Below are positions 48,452-58,845 of a stretch of 64,000 nt of DNA, in pieces. The first letter of the stretch is position 1; each line of letters opens with the position of its first letter. A model generated the notes under the pieces. The model was given only the letters and a program-made list of their open reading frames with translations. It searched no databases and had not been told where the DNA came from. The translations under genes were made by a program, and so were the position numbers. The DNA is from Thermacetogenium phaeum DSM 12270. GTDB lineage: Bacteria > Bacillota > DSM-12270 > Thermacetogeniales > Thermacetogeniaceae. Where the stretch lies: the NCBI RefSeq assembly GCF_000305935.1, contig NC_018870.1, positions 1,133,942 to 1,197,941 of the forward strand, written 5' to 3'.

Positions 48452-49387
48452 ATGATTGTAGATATGCACTGTGACTCGATTCTTGCCGCCTACGTTAACC
48501 GGTATTCGCTGGCGGAACAAAGCCAGGACGGCCACCTGGATCTTCACAGACTCCGGCAGGCGGGAGTCAAGATCCAGTTCTTTGCTTTATTTCCCGGGAT
48601 AGCACCCTATATGAATCCACTGCAGCAAGTGCTTCTCCTGGGGGACTTTTTCTGGGAGCAATTAGCGTCAGAGGGGGTGTACTGGGATGTTATTACTTTT
48701 GGGAGACAGCTTCTGGATGTCTTGCATGGTGAAAGGAGCGGTGCCATTTTGACCGTCGAAGGGGGGGAGGCCTTACTGGGGAACATCCGGCTGTTGAGCG
48801 TTTTATACCGGTTTGGTGTGCGCAGTCTTTGCCTGACCTGGAACAACCGCAACGAAATTGCCGACGGTGTGGACGAGACGAAAACCGGAGGTGGGTTGAC
48901 ATCCTTCGGCAGGGATGTCGTAAAAGAGATGAATCGTTTGGGGATGCTTATCGATGTTTCCCATCTTTCCGAAAGAGGATTCTGGGACGTGTTGGAATTG
49001 AGTGAAGCTCCGATAATTGCCTCTCATTCCAACTGCAAGGCTGTATGGGATCACCCCAGGAATCTTACAGATGACCAGATCAGGGGGATCGCTCAGAAGG
49101 GGGGGGTTGTCGGGATAAACTTTGCTGCCGAACTGGTTGGCCCTCCTGGTTGCGGTTTGGAGTATTTATACCGGCATATCGATCACATCAGCAGCCTGGT
49201 TGGTGACGATTATCTGGGTTTTGGTTCCGACTTCGACGGTACCGAGAGGCTGGTTAGAGGGGTCAAGGATGTTAATTCTTTTCAAGAAATTATTGCGATG
49301 CTGATAAAAAATGGCTACTCGGAGGCAACTCTCCGCAAAATCTGTAGCGATAATTGTGTGAGGCTGCTAAGACAGGTTCTTCTGTAG
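48452..49387 (+). CDS. Membrane dipeptidase (renal dipeptidase family, M19)
   Basis: 311-residue amidohydrolase-fold zinc dipeptidase acting on L-D or D-containing dipeptides. DMHCDSI supplies the first metal ligands; EGGEAL the bridging Glu; IDVSHLSERGFWDVL and IIASHSNCKAVWDHPRNLTD the His ligands; GFGSDFDG the C-terminal Asp. No signal peptide, so cytoplasmic. ATG at 48452 has AAGGGAAG at 9 nt; the GTG at 48443 is too close to it. Confidence 0.93.
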   Translation: MIVDMHCDSILAAYVNRYSLAEQSQDGHLDLHRLRQAGVKIQFFALFPGIAPYMNPLQQVLLLGDFFWEQLASEGVYWDVITFGRQLLDVLHGERSGAILTVEGGEALLGNIRLLSVLYRFGVRSLCLTWNNRNEIADGVDETKTGGGLTSFGRDVVKEMNRLGMLIDVSHLSERGFWDVLELSEAPIIASHSNCKAVWDHPRNLTDDQIRGIAQKGGVVGINFAAELVGPPGCGLEYLYRHIDHISSLVGDDYLGFGSDFDGTERLVRGVKDVNSFQEIIAMLIKNGYSEATLRKICSDNCVRLLRQVLL

Positions 49388-49435
49388 AATCTGCTGTAGC
49401 TGGCTCTGCAGAGAATGAGCAAAGGAGAAGATTCA

Positions 49436-50257
49436 ATGTTTGCCGACCTTCATGTGCACAGCACGGCTTCAGATGGAAGTGATGAACCAAAAAAAATTGT
49501 CAATATCGCTCTTTCTAAAGGGCTTTCTGCGATTGCCTTGACCGATCATGATACAACAGACGGAATAGAGGCTGCTCTCGCTGAGGCTCGAGGAACGGGG
49601 TTGCAGCTGATACCGGGGGTGGAGTTGAACACCGATTGGGAGGGTACAGATATCCATATTTTAGGCTATTACGTAGAATATCGGGCACCATTTTTCCTGA
49701 ATACACTCGCTGAGATGCGCCGGAGCCGGCTGACGCGCGCCGAGGGAATGCTCGCCAAGCTGGCCGATCTGGGAATCAGGCTGCGCTTTGAGGATGTTGC
49801 CAGGATTGCCGGAGAGGCGGCGATTTGCCGCCCTCACATTGCCCAGGCAATGGTGGAAGCAGGCTATGTGGCCTCGAAAAAAGAGGCCTTCGAGAGATAT
49901 ATCGGCCGCGGATTACCGGCCTATGTACCGCATTCCAAATTGGATCCCTTTACCGCGATCGCCGTGATCGAAAAGGCAAAAGGTGTTCCCGTGCTGGCTC
50001 ACCCAGGCCTTGCCGACAGGGATGATCTGATACCGGCTCTCGTAAAAAAAGGGCTTCTCGGTTTGGAGGTCTATTATCCTCTGCATACCCCCGAGATGAT
50101 TGAGAAGTACCGATGGTACAGCAAAAAGTACGGCTTGGTGATGACGGGCGGTACCGACTACCACGGCCCTGATTCCGATTACCCTCCTTTGGGTTCTGTG
50201 TCTGTCCCTATGGAAACGGTGGAAAAGCTTCAGAGGCTGCATAGTTTTATCGATTAA
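49436..50257 (+). CDS. PHP-domain phosphoesterase (YciV/TrpH-like)
   Basis: 273 residues. PHP motifs: ADLHVHSTASDGSD, ALTDHDTTDGIEAA, GVELNTDWEGTDIHILGYY, HPGLADRDDL and GGTDYHG. Characterised relatives (RNase AM / 5'-3' nucleotidase type) remove 5' nucleotides from RNA or act on pAp; exact substrate unknown. ATG at 49436 follows AAGGAGAAG; the earlier ATG at 49415 lacks a site. Confidence 0.9.
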   Translation: MFADLHVHSTASDGSDEPKKIVNIALSKGLSAIALTDHDTTDGIEAALAEARGTGLQLIPGVELNTDWEGTDIHILGYYVEYRAPFFLNTLAEMRRSRLTRAEGMLAKLADLGIRLRFEDVARIAGEAAICRPHIAQAMVEAGYVASKKEAFERYIGRGLPAYVPHSKLDPFTAIAVIEKAKGVPVLAHPGLADRDDLIPALVKKGLLGLEVYYPLHTPEMIEKYRWYSKKYGLVMTGGTDYHGPDSDYPPLGSVSVPMETVEKLQRLHSFID

Positions 50258-50341
50258 ATCATCAGCGGAGAAGGAATCCCCGTATTTGTAACGAAATCTT
50301 AAAAGGGCGTGTCATTTTATCGAAAGCACGGGGGTTAGAAG

Positions 50342-51178
50342 ATGCTGAGATTCAAAAATGTGAAGTTCTTGATCCTGGGGACGGTTATTGTCGGTTTTGG
50401 GGTTTTATCTTCACCTGGTCCTTCACATGCCCAGAGCTATACTGTCAAAAAAGGTGATACCCTGTGGGGAATTGCCTGCTCTTTTCAGACGACGGTGTCG
50501 GCGATCAAAGAGCTGAACAATCTCACGGGGGATCTTATTCATCCTGGAAAGGTACTGCAGATTCCAGCGGTATCTGGTCAGACTCAAGCGGGAAATAATA
50601 ATGCGGCTGCGGCGGGAGCGAGTAATCATGTTGATAAATATACTGTTCAACAGGGGGACTGTCTCTGGTTGATTGCCCAGAAATACGGGGTTCAGGTGGC
50701 AGCTCTGAAGGAGGCCAACAACCTTCAAAGCAATCTTATTTATCCCGGGCAGGTCCTGATTGTTCCCGCAACCAGGAGCGGGGGCGGAACTGACAGCGTA
50801 GTTTCCCCTGCCCGTGGAGCGGCTTCCTCTGTTGTCGATACCGCCAGGAGGTTTATCGGGGTTCCCTATGTTTACGGCGGTAGCAGCCCTGTAAAGGGAT
50901 TCGATTGTTCGGGATTTGTGCAGTATATCTTCTCGCTACACGGCGTCAAACTCCCCCGCACCGCCGATGCTCAGGCACGGAGCGGAAAGAGGATAGAAAC
51001 TCCTGCCCCAGGAGATCTGGTTTGTTTTTCCGAAAATAAAGGGTACGTTTCTCATGTTGGCATCTATATCGGGAACAATTCCTTTATTCATGCCAACCGC
51101 GGCCAGGGAGTGACTATAACATCCCTGTCGGATAACTGGTACCGCACCCGTTATGCAGGAGCCCGTCGAGTTCTGTAA
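50342..51178 (+). CDS. Secreted LysM-LysM-NlpC/P60 peptidoglycan hydrolase
   Basis: 278 residues: signal peptide cleaved near SHA-Q (about 30), LysM repeats at about 32-75 (YTVKKGDTLWGIACSF) and 98-142 (YTVQQGDCLWLIAQKYG), a short linker, and a C-terminal NlpC/P60 domain with Cys in FDCSGFVQY, His in YVSHVGIYIG and the third residue near FIHANRG. DL-endopeptidase for wall growth or spore germination. The GGGGG ribosome site can pair with TCCCCGT about 45 nt upstream, a possible translational control. Confidence 0.94.
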   Translation: MLRFKNVKFLILGTVIVGFGVLSSPGPSHAQSYTVKKGDTLWGIACSFQTTVSAIKELNNLTGDLIHPGKVLQIPAVSGQTQAGNNNAAAAGASNHVDKYTVQQGDCLWLIAQKYGVQVAALKEANNLQSNLIYPGQVLIVPATRSGGGTDSVVSPARGAASSVVDTARRFIGVPYVYGGSSPVKGFDCSGFVQYIFSLHGVKLPRTADAQARSGKRIETPAPGDLVCFSENKGYVSHVGIYIGNNSFIHANRGQGVTITSLSDNWYRTRYAGARRVL

Positions 51179-51194
51179 TCTCGGAGTGATGGAT

Positions 51195-52094
51195 TTGAAT
51201 ATCGGAAATCTGTCGGAACTGACAATTGAGAAACTGTGGTCCGGCTTTGAAAAGGTCGGTTACATCGCCGAAGAGGAGATCATCATCCCCGTTTACCTCT
51301 CCCTGCGTCTGGAAAAACCACTTTTAGTTACCGGAGCGCCGGGTGTCGGCAAAACCGAAATCGCCAAGGTGCTTGCCTCAATTTTTCAGACAGATTTGAT
51401 CCGCCTGCAGTGTTATGAGGGGCTCGATGAGACTAAGGCGCTCTACGAGTGGAACTACCAAAAGCAGCTGATCAAAATTCAGTTGACTAAAGAGAGCACC
51501 GAAGAGCTTGCCGAACACGATCTTTTTTCCCGGGATTACCTGCTGGAAAGGCCTTTACTAAAGGCGATCCAGGCACCCCGCAAGGTGGTTTTGCTGATCG
51601 ATGAGATCGATAAAACCGATGAGGAGTTTGAAGCATTTCTTTTTGAGGTTCTTTCCGATTTTCAGGTTTCCGTACCGGAATTAGGTACCTTGAAGGCAAA
51701 ATTCATTCCGGTAGTCGTCCTCACCAACAACGGGGAGAGGGAACTTTCGGATGGCTTAAAAAGAAGATGTGTCTACCTTTACATTGACTTTCCCAGTATT
51801 GAAAAGGAGCTGAAAATAATTAAGGTTAAGGTTCCCGGGATAGGTGCGCGGCTGGCCGAAGAGGTTGCTCTGGTTGCTCATCATTTAAGGCACGATTTCG
51901 ATTTTAAGAAGAAACCTTCAATTTCGGAAACGATCGACCTGGCCAACGCCCTTGTCATTTTGGGCGCCGCAAAACTGGAGCAGGACCATATCAGGCGCAC
52001 CCTCAACCTGCTGCTCAAAGATCAGGAGGACATCGATCTTTTTAATAAGGAAATGGGGCCGGCCGGGCTGATCGAAAAAATCTCCAAGAGGTAG
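51195..52094 (+). CDS. MoxR-type AAA+ ATPase, first module
   Basis: 299 residues. Walker A GAPGVGKT at 47-54, Walker B VVLLIDEIDKTDEEFEAFLF, sensor 1 VVLTNNGEREL, arginine finger region LKRRCVYLYIDFP. MoxR ATPases act with VWA partners as chaperones that mature or activate metalloenzymes (CoxD in CO dehydrogenase). TTG at 51195 has GGAG 8 nt upstream; the ATG at 51189 is too close. The VWA partner follows after 3 bp. It is a paralogue of 57964-58833. Confidence 0.9.
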   Translation: MNIGNLSELTIEKLWSGFEKVGYIAEEEIIIPVYLSLRLEKPLLVTGAPGVGKTEIAKVLASIFQTDLIRLQCYEGLDETKALYEWNYQKQLIKIQLTKESTEELAEHDLFSRDYLLERPLLKAIQAPRKVVLLIDEIDKTDEEFEAFLFEVLSDFQVSVPELGTLKAKFIPVVVLTNNGERELSDGLKRRCVYLYIDFPSIEKELKIIKVKVPGIGARLAEEVALVAHHLRHDFDFKKKPSISETIDLANALVILGAAKLEQDHIRRTLNLLLKDQEDIDLFNKEMGPAGLIEKISKR

Positions 52095-52097
52095 GTT

Positions 52098-53423
52098 ATG
52101 CAAAACTATCTTGAATATAATTTCGCTCGATTTGTGCATATACTCCGGCATCTGGGAATCAGGGTCAGCATCCGGGAGTCGCTGACGGCGCTAAAGGCCC
52201 TTTCGCTGATCGACATCCTTAACCGGAAGCATGTCAAGCTGGCCTTGTCAGCCCTGCTGGTTAAAAATTACGACGAACAAATAGTCTTCAATCAGGCCTT
52301 TGAAAGTTTCTTTGCGGTGCCTGAGATCAAAGAGCGGCAACAGCAAATCTGGGAGGAGAAACAGAGGGAAGACCGGCTGCTGCTCGAAGAGGCAGAAGCA
52401 GATCTGTCGTATAAGGGGACGGCGCTGGATTTGAGCGAGGAGGAAAAGCTTTTTTACGCCCATTTGCCGGAAGAGGGGAAAAAAAAGATCCGGGAATACT
52501 TGGCTGCCAGCAGCCTTCCGGACGACCGCTTCAGCAGGTTTAAGCCGATGCTTGAATGCCAGGTGCGTGGTTCCTTGCGCTACTGGAAGCAGCGGCTGGG
52601 GGAGACCGACGATAATCACGTGCTGCGCAGCAGAGATGCAAGCGATCCTGTTATCGCCTCCATTATTGAAGATCTGAAAGAAGACAGCAGCCTGCTTTAT
52701 GAGGACATGAAGAGGATCGGGAATGAGGATCTTCCCAAAATAACGAACATGCTGAAATCACTATCCCGCAAAATGGCAACCAAGATCTCTCGCCGTTACC
52801 GGGTGAGCAGGAAGATCGACAGGCTTGATCTCAGGCGCAGTATTAAGGCCAATGTGCGCTACGGCGGTGTAATATTTAAACTTCAGTACAAGCGGAGAAG
52901 GATCCAAAAGCCCAAACTGCTTCTCATCTGCGACGTTTCCGGTTCCATGTCTCGCTATGCCGCCTTTGTCATTCAGTTCATCTATGGTTTGAGTGCAGCG
53001 GTTAAAAACATCGACAGCTTTGTGTTTGCTGAAGAGCTGGAATGTGTCACACCCTATTTTAGCAGGCGCCGACCCTTTGAAAAGACCATGGTAAACCTTA
53101 TTGGGAAGTGCCGCACCTGGGGAAAGGGAACCAATATCGGTGCTGCCCTAGGCGCATTGCGTGTAAAATACCCTCTGCTCCTGACTTCTCAGACGGTCGT
53201 CATAATAGTCAGCGACACCAAGACCCTGGAGATCGAACGCGCCAGGGAGGAACTGGTAAAACTCAAGCGCTCCGTCAAGGACATCCTCTGGCTGAACACC
53301 CTGCCGAGGGAGGAATGGAAGGATTTGCGAAGTGTGCGTGAATTTCAGGGGCAGTGCCGGATGTATGAGTGCTATACCCTCGCCCATCTGGAGAGGATCA
53401 TCAGAAAGCAATTTCTCGATTAA
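52098..53423 (+). CDS. VWA-domain CoxE-like protein, first module
   Basis: 441 residues. The N-terminal half is helical and charged (FARFVHILRHLGIRVSIRES, with an E/K/R-rich region at 75-120). The C-terminal von Willebrand A domain has the MIDAS motif DVSGSM at about 279-284, followed by TNIGAALGAL (MIDAS Thr region) and VIIVSDTKTLE. No signal peptide. Partner of the preceding ATPase in CoxD/CoxE style; client unknown. RBS AAGAGGT, 3 bp after the ATPase gene. Confidence 0.88.
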   Translation: MQNYLEYNFARFVHILRHLGIRVSIRESLTALKALSLIDILNRKHVKLALSALLVKNYDEQIVFNQAFESFFAVPEIKERQQQIWEEKQREDRLLLEEAEADLSYKGTALDLSEEEKLFYAHLPEEGKKKIREYLAASSLPDDRFSRFKPMLECQVRGSLRYWKQRLGETDDNHVLRSRDASDPVIASIIEDLKEDSSLLYEDMKRIGNEDLPKITNMLKSLSRKMATKISRRYRVSRKIDRLDLRRSIKANVRYGGVIFKLQYKRRRIQKPKLLLICDVSGSMSRYAAFVIQFIYGLSAAVKNIDSFVFAEELECVTPYFSRRRPFEKTMVNLIGKCRTWGKGTNIGAALGALRVKYPLLLTSQTVVIIVSDTKTLEIERAREELVKLKRSVKDILWLNTLPREEWKDLRSVREFQGQCRMYECYTLAHLERIIRKQFLD

Positions 53424-53435
53424 GGGGCGAAGAGC

Positions 53436-54194
53436 TTGAAGCCGAACTTAAATTACGAGAAACTGTCTTTTTTTTATGACCTGCTGATGCAGGGGATCGA
53501 CTACGAAGCATGGGTCAGTTATGTGGAAGAAATTATTGAGCGTTTCCGGGGAGAGGTGGGCTCGGTAGTGGATCTGGCGTGCGGCACGGGGAGTTCTGCT
53601 CTGCCGTGGGCGAGGCGTGGCTACCGTACCTTTGGGGTCGATCTCTCCGCTGAGATGCTTGCACTGGCCCGGCAAAAAGCGGCGCAGGAGGGATGTCAGA
53701 TCACTTTCCTGCAACAGGACCTGAGCTTTTTGAGGCTGCCGGAGGCGGTGGATCTGGCCGTTTGTTTTCAGGACGGCTTCAACTACATCCTGGAACTCCC
53801 GAATTTAAGGCGGGCCTTCCAAGCGGTATTTAGAAATCTCAATAACGGGGGTCTTTTTGTTTTTGACCTGAATTACCTGCCTCAGATTCTCTCTGAGAGC
53901 GAAGGATCTTCCGCCGCCTGGGGCGAGGGGTATTCCTTCAGCTGGCGTACCAGGTATTTGAAGGAAGAGAGGATTTGGGAGATTGTTGTCAGCGGGGAGG
54001 TCAAAAGGAATGGAGAGCACATTGAGTGTTTCTCCGAAACTCACCGCGAGCGCATCCACGAACCGCAGGAGGTATGGTCCCTTCTCTGCGACAGCGGGTT
54101 CGTCGTGCAGGGCAATTATCAGGCTTTTACATTCAATCCGCCCCATGAAGGCACACTCAGGGTTGTTTATATAGCTCAAAAAGTCAAGATTTAA
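53436..54194 (+). CDS. Class I SAM-dependent methyltransferase
   Basis: 252 residues. SAM-binding motif I VVDLACGTGSSALPWARRG, motif II region TFGVDLSAEMLALARQKA, and FVFDLNYLP after motif IV-like LAVCFQDGFNYIL. The substrate cannot be told from sequence; such proteins modify small molecules, tRNA or cofactors. TTG start 12 bp after the VWA gene and 21 bp before cobU, so it is likely cotranscribed with both. Confidence 0.85.
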   Translation: MKPNLNYEKLSFFYDLLMQGIDYEAWVSYVEEIIERFRGEVGSVVDLACGTGSSALPWARRGYRTFGVDLSAEMLALARQKAAQEGCQITFLQQDLSFLRLPEAVDLAVCFQDGFNYILELPNLRRAFQAVFRNLNNGGLFVFDLNYLPQILSESEGSSAAWGEGYSFSWRTRYLKEERIWEIVVSGEVKRNGEHIECFSETHRERIHEPQEVWSLLCDSGFVVQGNYQAFTFNPPHEGTLRVVYIAQKVKI

Positions 54195-54215
54195 GAAAAG
54201 GGGTTCCATATTTCC

Positions 54216-54818
54216 ATGAAACGAGGTAAATTCATCTTTATCACCGGTGGTGCCAGGAGTGGGAAGAGCAGCTTTGCAGAAAAAGTGGCCTCCTGCTTGA
54301 GTGAGGAGGTCACCTATATAGCCACCGCCGAGGTTCTGGATGAGGAAATGGCGGCAAGGGTAGCCGAACATCGCCTGAGGAGGCCTCCTGGCTGGCGCAC
54401 TATTGAAGAACCTCGCAGGGTGGCGGCGGTGCTGGAGAAAGTCGGGCAAAAGGATGGGGTGGTCATCATCGATTGCCTGACACTTCTGATTGCCAATCTG
54501 CTTTTTCCTTCGCCGACAGATGGCGATGTCCAGGAGTGTCAGAAGGAGAAGGTGCTGCAGGAGATCAGGCATCTGGCACGGGTTGCCTCCAGCTGCAGGG
54601 CGCACGTCGTCATTGTATCCAATGAATTGGGGTTGGGTGTGGTTCCTCCCTATCCGCAGGGGCGGATCTTCCGCGATGTTACCGGCTGGTCCAACCAGAT
54701 CATGGCCAGAGAAGCCGATCATGCCTTTTTTCTCATTTCAGGAATGGCCATTGACATCAAAGCGCTGCACAGGGAACCAGAGTCAGTCCTGGATGGAAGG
54801 GATGGAGCCGGAGGATGA
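54216..54818 (+). CDS. cobU: Adenosylcobinamide kinase / guanylyltransferase
   Basis: Activates adenosylcobinamide to AdoCbi-GDP for nucleotide-loop assembly of B12. P-loop GGARSGKSSFAEKVA at the N-terminus, ATAEVLDEEMAARVAEHRLR with the guanylylated His, DCLTLLIANLL, and SNELGLGVVPPYPQGRIFRD. 200 residues. It overlaps cobS by four bases. Confidence 0.96.
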   Translation: MKRGKFIFITGGARSGKSSFAEKVASCLSEEVTYIATAEVLDEEMAARVAEHRLRRPPGWRTIEEPRRVAAVLEKVGQKDGVVIIDCLTLLIANLLFPSPTDGDVQECQKEKVLQEIRHLARVASSCRAHVVIVSNELGLGVVPPYPQGRIFRDVTGWSNQIMAREADHAFFLISGMAIDIKALHREPESVLDGRDGAGG

Positions 54819-55549
54819 GAAGCTTTTTCTGTGCACTTGCTTTTTTAACAAGAATTCCTGTACCCGGAGGGCTCGACTACGGCGCGGATGCATTCCGGAA
54901 GAGCCTTTTCTTCTTTCCCCTTGTCGGGGCCGTCCTCGGCGCCCTTTTTGCAGGGAGCTGGTTTTTTCTCGGCAAATTTTTTCCCCCAGTCATCATCGCC
55001 GCCTTGTTGCTTATGATCTCTGTTCTCTTGACCGGAGGATTGCATCTGGACGGTTTAATGGACACTGTAGACGGGGTCTACGGGGGGAGGACCCGCGAGG
55101 AAAAACTCGCCATTATGAAAGACGTCCACGCCGGTTCCTTTGGGGTCATCGGTGTTGTTCTCGTCTTGCTTTTGAAATTCAGCGTTTACACTCAGATCAG
55201 CCGGGGTTTTCTTCCATATCTGATTGCCGCTCCTGTGCTGGGAAGACAGGCGCTGGTCTGGCTGCAGGTTCTTTTCCCTTATGCGAGGAAAAACGGCCTC
55301 GGCAAGCTCTTTGACGCTAATGGCAGTGTTTCGCTTTTTGCAGCAACTACAGGTATGACACTGGTAATTCTCTTTCTCTTGTTGCGGCTATCCGGACTCA
55401 TTCTGTTTTTAATTACAGGGGTTTTCATCCTGCTTTTAGGCGGTTGTCTCACCAGGTTGCTGGGCGGACTGACCGGTGATACCTATGGGGCTTCCTGTGA
55501 ATTGACGGAAATCATTGTTCTGCTGGCAGCATTTCTTCTTAGCTGTTAA
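54815..55549 (+). CDS. cobS: Cobalamin synthase (AdoCbl-5'-P synthase)
   Basis: Integral membrane enzyme joining AdoCbi-GDP with alpha-ribazole phosphate. 244 residues with about six hydrophobic segments; ALAFLTRIPVP at the N-terminus, FFPLVGAVLGAL, and the polar active-site block GGLHLDGLMDTVDGVYGG. The C-terminus LTRLLGGLTGDTYGASCE is characteristic. ATG overlaps the cobU stop. Confidence 0.96.
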   Translation: MRSFFCALAFLTRIPVPGGLDYGADAFRKSLFFFPLVGAVLGALFAGSWFFLGKFFPPVIIAALLLMISVLLTGGLHLDGLMDTVDGVYGGRTREEKLAIMKDVHAGSFGVIGVVLVLLLKFSVYTQISRGFLPYLIAAPVLGRQALVWLQVLFPYARKNGLGKLFDANGSVSLFAATTGMTLVILFLLLRLSGLILFLITGVFILLLGGCLTRLLGGLTGDTYGASCELTEIIVLLAAFLLSC

Positions 55550-55576
55550 AATTAGAGAAAACAATTTATTTTGCGT

Positions 55577-55667
55577 TCCCGGAAACCGGATTTCGGATCC
55601 GGCCGGATCAAATCACGGTGGGGATCGTCGCCAGTAGCCGCTTTGAATCCTTGGTTTCCACCGGGGA
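55577..55667. other. Branched hairpin structure upstream of the CobC-like gene
   Basis: TCCCGG (55577-55582) pairs with CCGGGGA (55661-55667) and AAACC with GGTTT; inside is a CCGGAT-TTCGG-ATCCGG hairpin (55586-55602). It occupies most of the 236-bp gap between cobS and the phosphatase start. No B12-box sequence was recognised, so it is not called a cobalamin riboswitch. Function and strand unknown. Confidence 0.4.
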
Positions 55668-55785
55668 TTTATCTACCCAGCGCTAATTATTGACCGATAG
55701 GCTGTCGTTATCCGTAGTGAAAGTATTTCCCGGGACAGCTAGGGTTTTTGAGATAGTTTTACGGTTACAACAGGAGGTTGCTGAT

Positions 55786-56406
55786 TTGACCAGATTGCTT
55801 CTAGTACGCCACGGCCAAACCCTCTGGAATCATATTTCCCGGTACCAGGGGCATACGGATGTGCTGCTCAGCGATACCGGCCGCGAACAGGCCAGGCTTC
55901 TGGCCAGGAGGCTGGCAGCCGAAAAAGTTGCCGCCGTTTATTCCAGCGACCTCAAGCGGGCCTTGGAGACGGCAGAGATTCTGGCTGCTCCCCATTGGCT
56001 TACGGTGAAAGAAGTGCCGGAGTTGAGAGAGATCCATTTTGGCGTTTGGGAGGGGCTGACTTTTAAAGAAATTCAGGAGAAGTATCGCGATCTGGCTGAA
56101 AGGTGGTATCAGTACCCGGCCACCGTCCGCATTCCGGAAGGGGAGACCTTTGAGGAATTGAAGGAGAGGGCCTACGGAGCCATCTTGAGGCTGGTTGCAA
56201 AGCATCCATCCGACACGATTATCGTTGTGACGCACGGCGGCACCATCAGAACCATTATCTGCAGCCTTTTGGATATCGATTTGAATCATGCTTTTCACAT
56301 CCGTCAGAACAACGGAGCATTGAATATCATCGAATTTTATGAGGGGTACGGTGTACTGACACTGCTCAATGATACCAGCCACCTCGACTGTCAAGAAAGT
56401 CGCTGA
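55786..56406 (+). CDS. Histidine phosphatase, probable alpha-ribazole phosphatase
   Basis: 206 residues of the phosphoglycerate-mutase superfamily: catalytic LLLVRHGQTLWN, SSDLKRALETAEIL, the conserved Glu in EIHFGVWEGLTF, and VVTHGGTIRTII. CobC removes the phosphate from AdoCbl-5'-phosphate or alpha-ribazole phosphate; the cobU-cobS neighbourhood favours this, but GpmB-like phosphatases look the same. TTG at 55786 has AGGAGG 8 nt upstream; a longer reading to 55690 lacks any site. Confidence 0.82.
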   Translation: MTRLLLVRHGQTLWNHISRYQGHTDVLLSDTGREQARLLARRLAAEKVAAVYSSDLKRALETAEILAAPHWLTVKEVPELREIHFGVWEGLTFKEIQEKYRDLAERWYQYPATVRIPEGETFEELKERAYGAILRLVAKHPSDTIIVVTHGGTIRTIICSLLDIDLNHAFHIRQNNGALNIIEFYEGYGVLTLLNDTSHLDCQESR

Positions 56407-57933
<1,527 letters not shown>

Positions 57934-57963
57934 TTGAAAGGCGGGAAAGTGATGTGATGAGAT

Positions 57964-58833
57964 ATGTTCACATCGGTTGAGGAACTCCAGCGAAAGCTGG
58001 CCGAACACAATTACCTTACCGACAGGAATGTGGCCACGGTGGTTTACCTGGCTCTCAAACTCCAGAAACCCCTTTTAATTGAGGGGCCGGCTGGTGTAGG
58101 AAAAACGGAACTGGCCAAGGTTCTCGCCGCTGCCACCCAGAGCAGGCTGATCCGCCTGCAGTGCTATGAAGGGTTGGATGAGGCCAAAGCTCTTTATGAA
58201 TGGAACTATCAGAAACAGCTTCTCTGTCTTCAGGTTAAACAGAATCAGAGTAAATCCTGGGAAGAAGCCAAAGAAGATATTTTTACCCCGGAATTCCTTC
58301 TACGACGCCCGCTCCTCTTGGCCCTGGAGTCCAGGGAACCAGTAGTTTTATTGATCGACGAGGTTGATAAGAGTGACGAGGAGTTTGAGAGCTTTCTGCT
58401 GGAAATACTGTCTGACTATCAGATTACCATCCCTGAAGTGGGGACGATAAAAGCGACTCAAATTCCCGTAGCGGTTCTTACAAGCAACAATTTCCGTGAT
58501 TTTGGCGATGCTCTGAAGCGAAGGTGCATACACCTTTATCTTGATTATCCGTCTTTTGAGCGGGAGCTGGAAATAGTCAGACTTAAAGTTCCCGGAATTC
58601 AGAACGCACTGGCCCAGCAGCTCGTCAGGTTTATCCAGGTGATTCGCAAGCAGGACTTGAAAAAACCTCCCAGTATTGCCGAAACGATCGACTGGGCGCG
58701 GGCACTTCTGACGTTGGGGGTCCAGCAGATCGACGAGGAGATAGTTCAAAGCACTCTCAGCCTGATTCTAAAATACCAGACTGACATAGAAAAGCTGCTC
58801 CCAAAGGTATCCTCACTCCTTCCCGAAGATTAA
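57964..58833 (+). CDS. MoxR-type AAA+ ATPase, second module
   Basis: 289 residues, paralogue of the ATPase at 51195-52094. Walker A GPAGVGKT at 41-48, Walker B VVLLIDEVDKSDEEFESFLL, LTSNNFRDFGDALKRRC. A 23-residue block starting RLQCYEGLDE (64-86) differs by one residue from the first module (70-92). Its VWA partner follows after 12 bp. Weak ribosome site (GAAAGGCGGGAAAG region). Expected to work with the next gene as a metalloenzyme-maturation chaperone; client unknown. Confidence 0.9.
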   Translation: MFTSVEELQRKLAEHNYLTDRNVATVVYLALKLQKPLLIEGPAGVGKTELAKVLAAATQSRLIRLQCYEGLDEAKALYEWNYQKQLLCLQVKQNQSKSWEEAKEDIFTPEFLLRRPLLLALESREPVVLLIDEVDKSDEEFESFLLEILSDYQITIPEVGTIKATQIPVAVLTSNNFRDFGDALKRRCIHLYLDYPSFERELEIVRLKVPGIQNALAQQLVRFIQVIRKQDLKKPPSIAETIDWARALLTLGVQQIDEEIVQSTLSLILKYQTDIEKLLPKVSSLLPED

Positions 58834-58845
58834 GAAGGGGTTAGA

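Noticed and set aside
54490-55314. 274-codon + strand frame across cobU and cobS
   Set aside because: Arg/Cys-rich, no recognisable domain, fully overlapped by two well-supported genes in another frame.
55550-55785. Cobalamin riboswitch before the CobC-like gene
   Set aside because: Hairpins are present but no B12-box consensus could be found.
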